Of a DNA stretch of 63,015 nt, positions 62,837 to 63,015 are shown piece by piece (the first letter of the stretch is position 1; every line of letters begins with the position of its first letter). Location of the stretch: the NCBI GenBank assembly GCA_910583605.1, contig CAJTXN010000016.1, positions 1 through 63,015 of the forward strand. The letters run 5' to 3'. Both the position numbers and the translations under genes were made by a program. The notes under the pieces were generated by a model. It was not told where the DNA came from. It ran no database searches and worked only from the letters and a program-made list of their open reading frames with translations. This DNA is from an uncultured Lachnospiraceae bacterium (lineage in GTDB: Bacteria > Bacillota > Clostridia > Lachnospirales > Lachnospiraceae).

Positions 62837-63015
62837 TCTGTAAATTTGGCAGTGAACAGCAGAAGCGGAAGCCTTCGGGCACAGGCTGGCGACTTTCGGA
62901 AAAAGCCTGAAAGTTCTTAGTGTTCTGCCTGAAACACCCAGCTATTGTCTGACACGAGGTCAGACAAAGTCAGCAGTTGAGGCATGGATGCCGAATTGCT
63001 GACGGTAGCGTCCGT
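62837..63015 (+). repeat. long palindromic element, copy L2 (cut by window end)
   Basis: It runs opposite to L1. Shared segments with the minus strand of L1 are GTTCTTAGTGTTCTGC, CAGCTAT, TTGAGGCA-GGATGCCGAAT and GGTAGCGTCCG. Its two core hairpins are TGTCTGAC/GTCAGACA (62946-62953 with 62959-62966) and GTCAGCA/TGCTGAC (62969-62975 with 62997-63003), which differ from L1 by paired changes. The left end (TAAATTTGGCAGTGAACAGC) matches the terminus of S2. The right arm is outside the window. Confidence 0.85.

Noticed and set aside
1..63015. CRISPR arrays, rRNA and tRNA genes
   Set aside because: No regularly spaced direct repeats, rRNA-like stretches or tRNA cloverleafs were noticed by eye; a tRNA scan was not possible here.

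Overview
The window reads as chromosome of a low-GC, anaerobic, Gram-positive Clostridia, most likely a Lachnospiraceae-type gut bacterium. Reasons: A/T-rich intergenic DNA, strong AGGAGG-type ribosome sites, compact operons ending in intrinsic terminators, rubrerythrin, meso-diaminopimelate dehydrogenase, a SpoIID-like cell-wall protein, a TIR-WD40 relic and CBM26-type starch-binding modules. The species cannot be named from sequence alone. No rRNA, tRNA or CRISPR array was recognised.

Layout. 1-10.2 kb: end of a peptidoglycan-binding protein; a carbonic anhydrase paired with a soluble CZB chemoreceptor; a shattered TIR-WD40 gene beside an XRE regulator; a DEDDh exonuclease, a HAD phosphatase and a DUF2809 membrane protein; then a WYL regulator followed by GyrI-like, TfoX-like and GyrI-like proteins. 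10.4-15.7 kb: FtsX-type ABC transporter with its own two-component system. 15.7-23.5 kb: rubrerythrin (minus strand), then leuB-ilvD-ilvB (branched-chain amino acids) and serC-serA (serine). 23.6-27.9 kb: broken gene for a large starch-binding surface protein, lying between serA and a DUF1015 gene. 28.2-35.5 kb: DUF1015, Fur-family regulator, alarmone-hydrolase-like HD protein, patatin-like protein, PhoP/PhoR-like pair and a Na/phosphate cotransporter with a candidate Pho box. 35.9-41.4 kb: YqeY, split ThrE exporter, and an ABC-2 exporter with two permeases.

41.6-44.6 kb is a graveyard of mobile DNA: a gutted tyrosine integrase, XRE relics, a deleted IS3-type transposase, an orphan immunity-like gene and a 28-residue holin-like toxin gene. 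45.1-47.6 kb: MATE efflux pump behind a promoter and terminator hairpin that look like an attenuator, a YkgJ-type cysteine-cluster protein and a DtxR/MntR-type regulator. A 47-residue FeoB-associated protein follows, with a perfect palindrome over its -10 box. 48.3-56.4 kb: PP2C phosphatase, Ser/Thr kinase with zinc ribbon and leucine-rich repeats, membrane protein, MoxR ATPase, DUF58 and transglutaminase proteins, which look like a phospho-signalling and envelope module. 56.5-62.4 kb: ddh, AlkD-like protein, gltX overlapping a UvrD-type helicase, and a MarR regulator.

The most unusual signal is a family of palindromic intergenic elements: short copies at 35.45 and 35.7 kb, a solo half-copy at 47.8 kb, and two long copies at 62.5-63.0 kb. 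The two long copies lie in opposite orientation and share unpaired and loop segments, while two internal hairpins differ by at least seven compensated base-pair changes. That pattern is expected of a conserved structured RNA or folded single-stranded DNA. I do not recognise the family.
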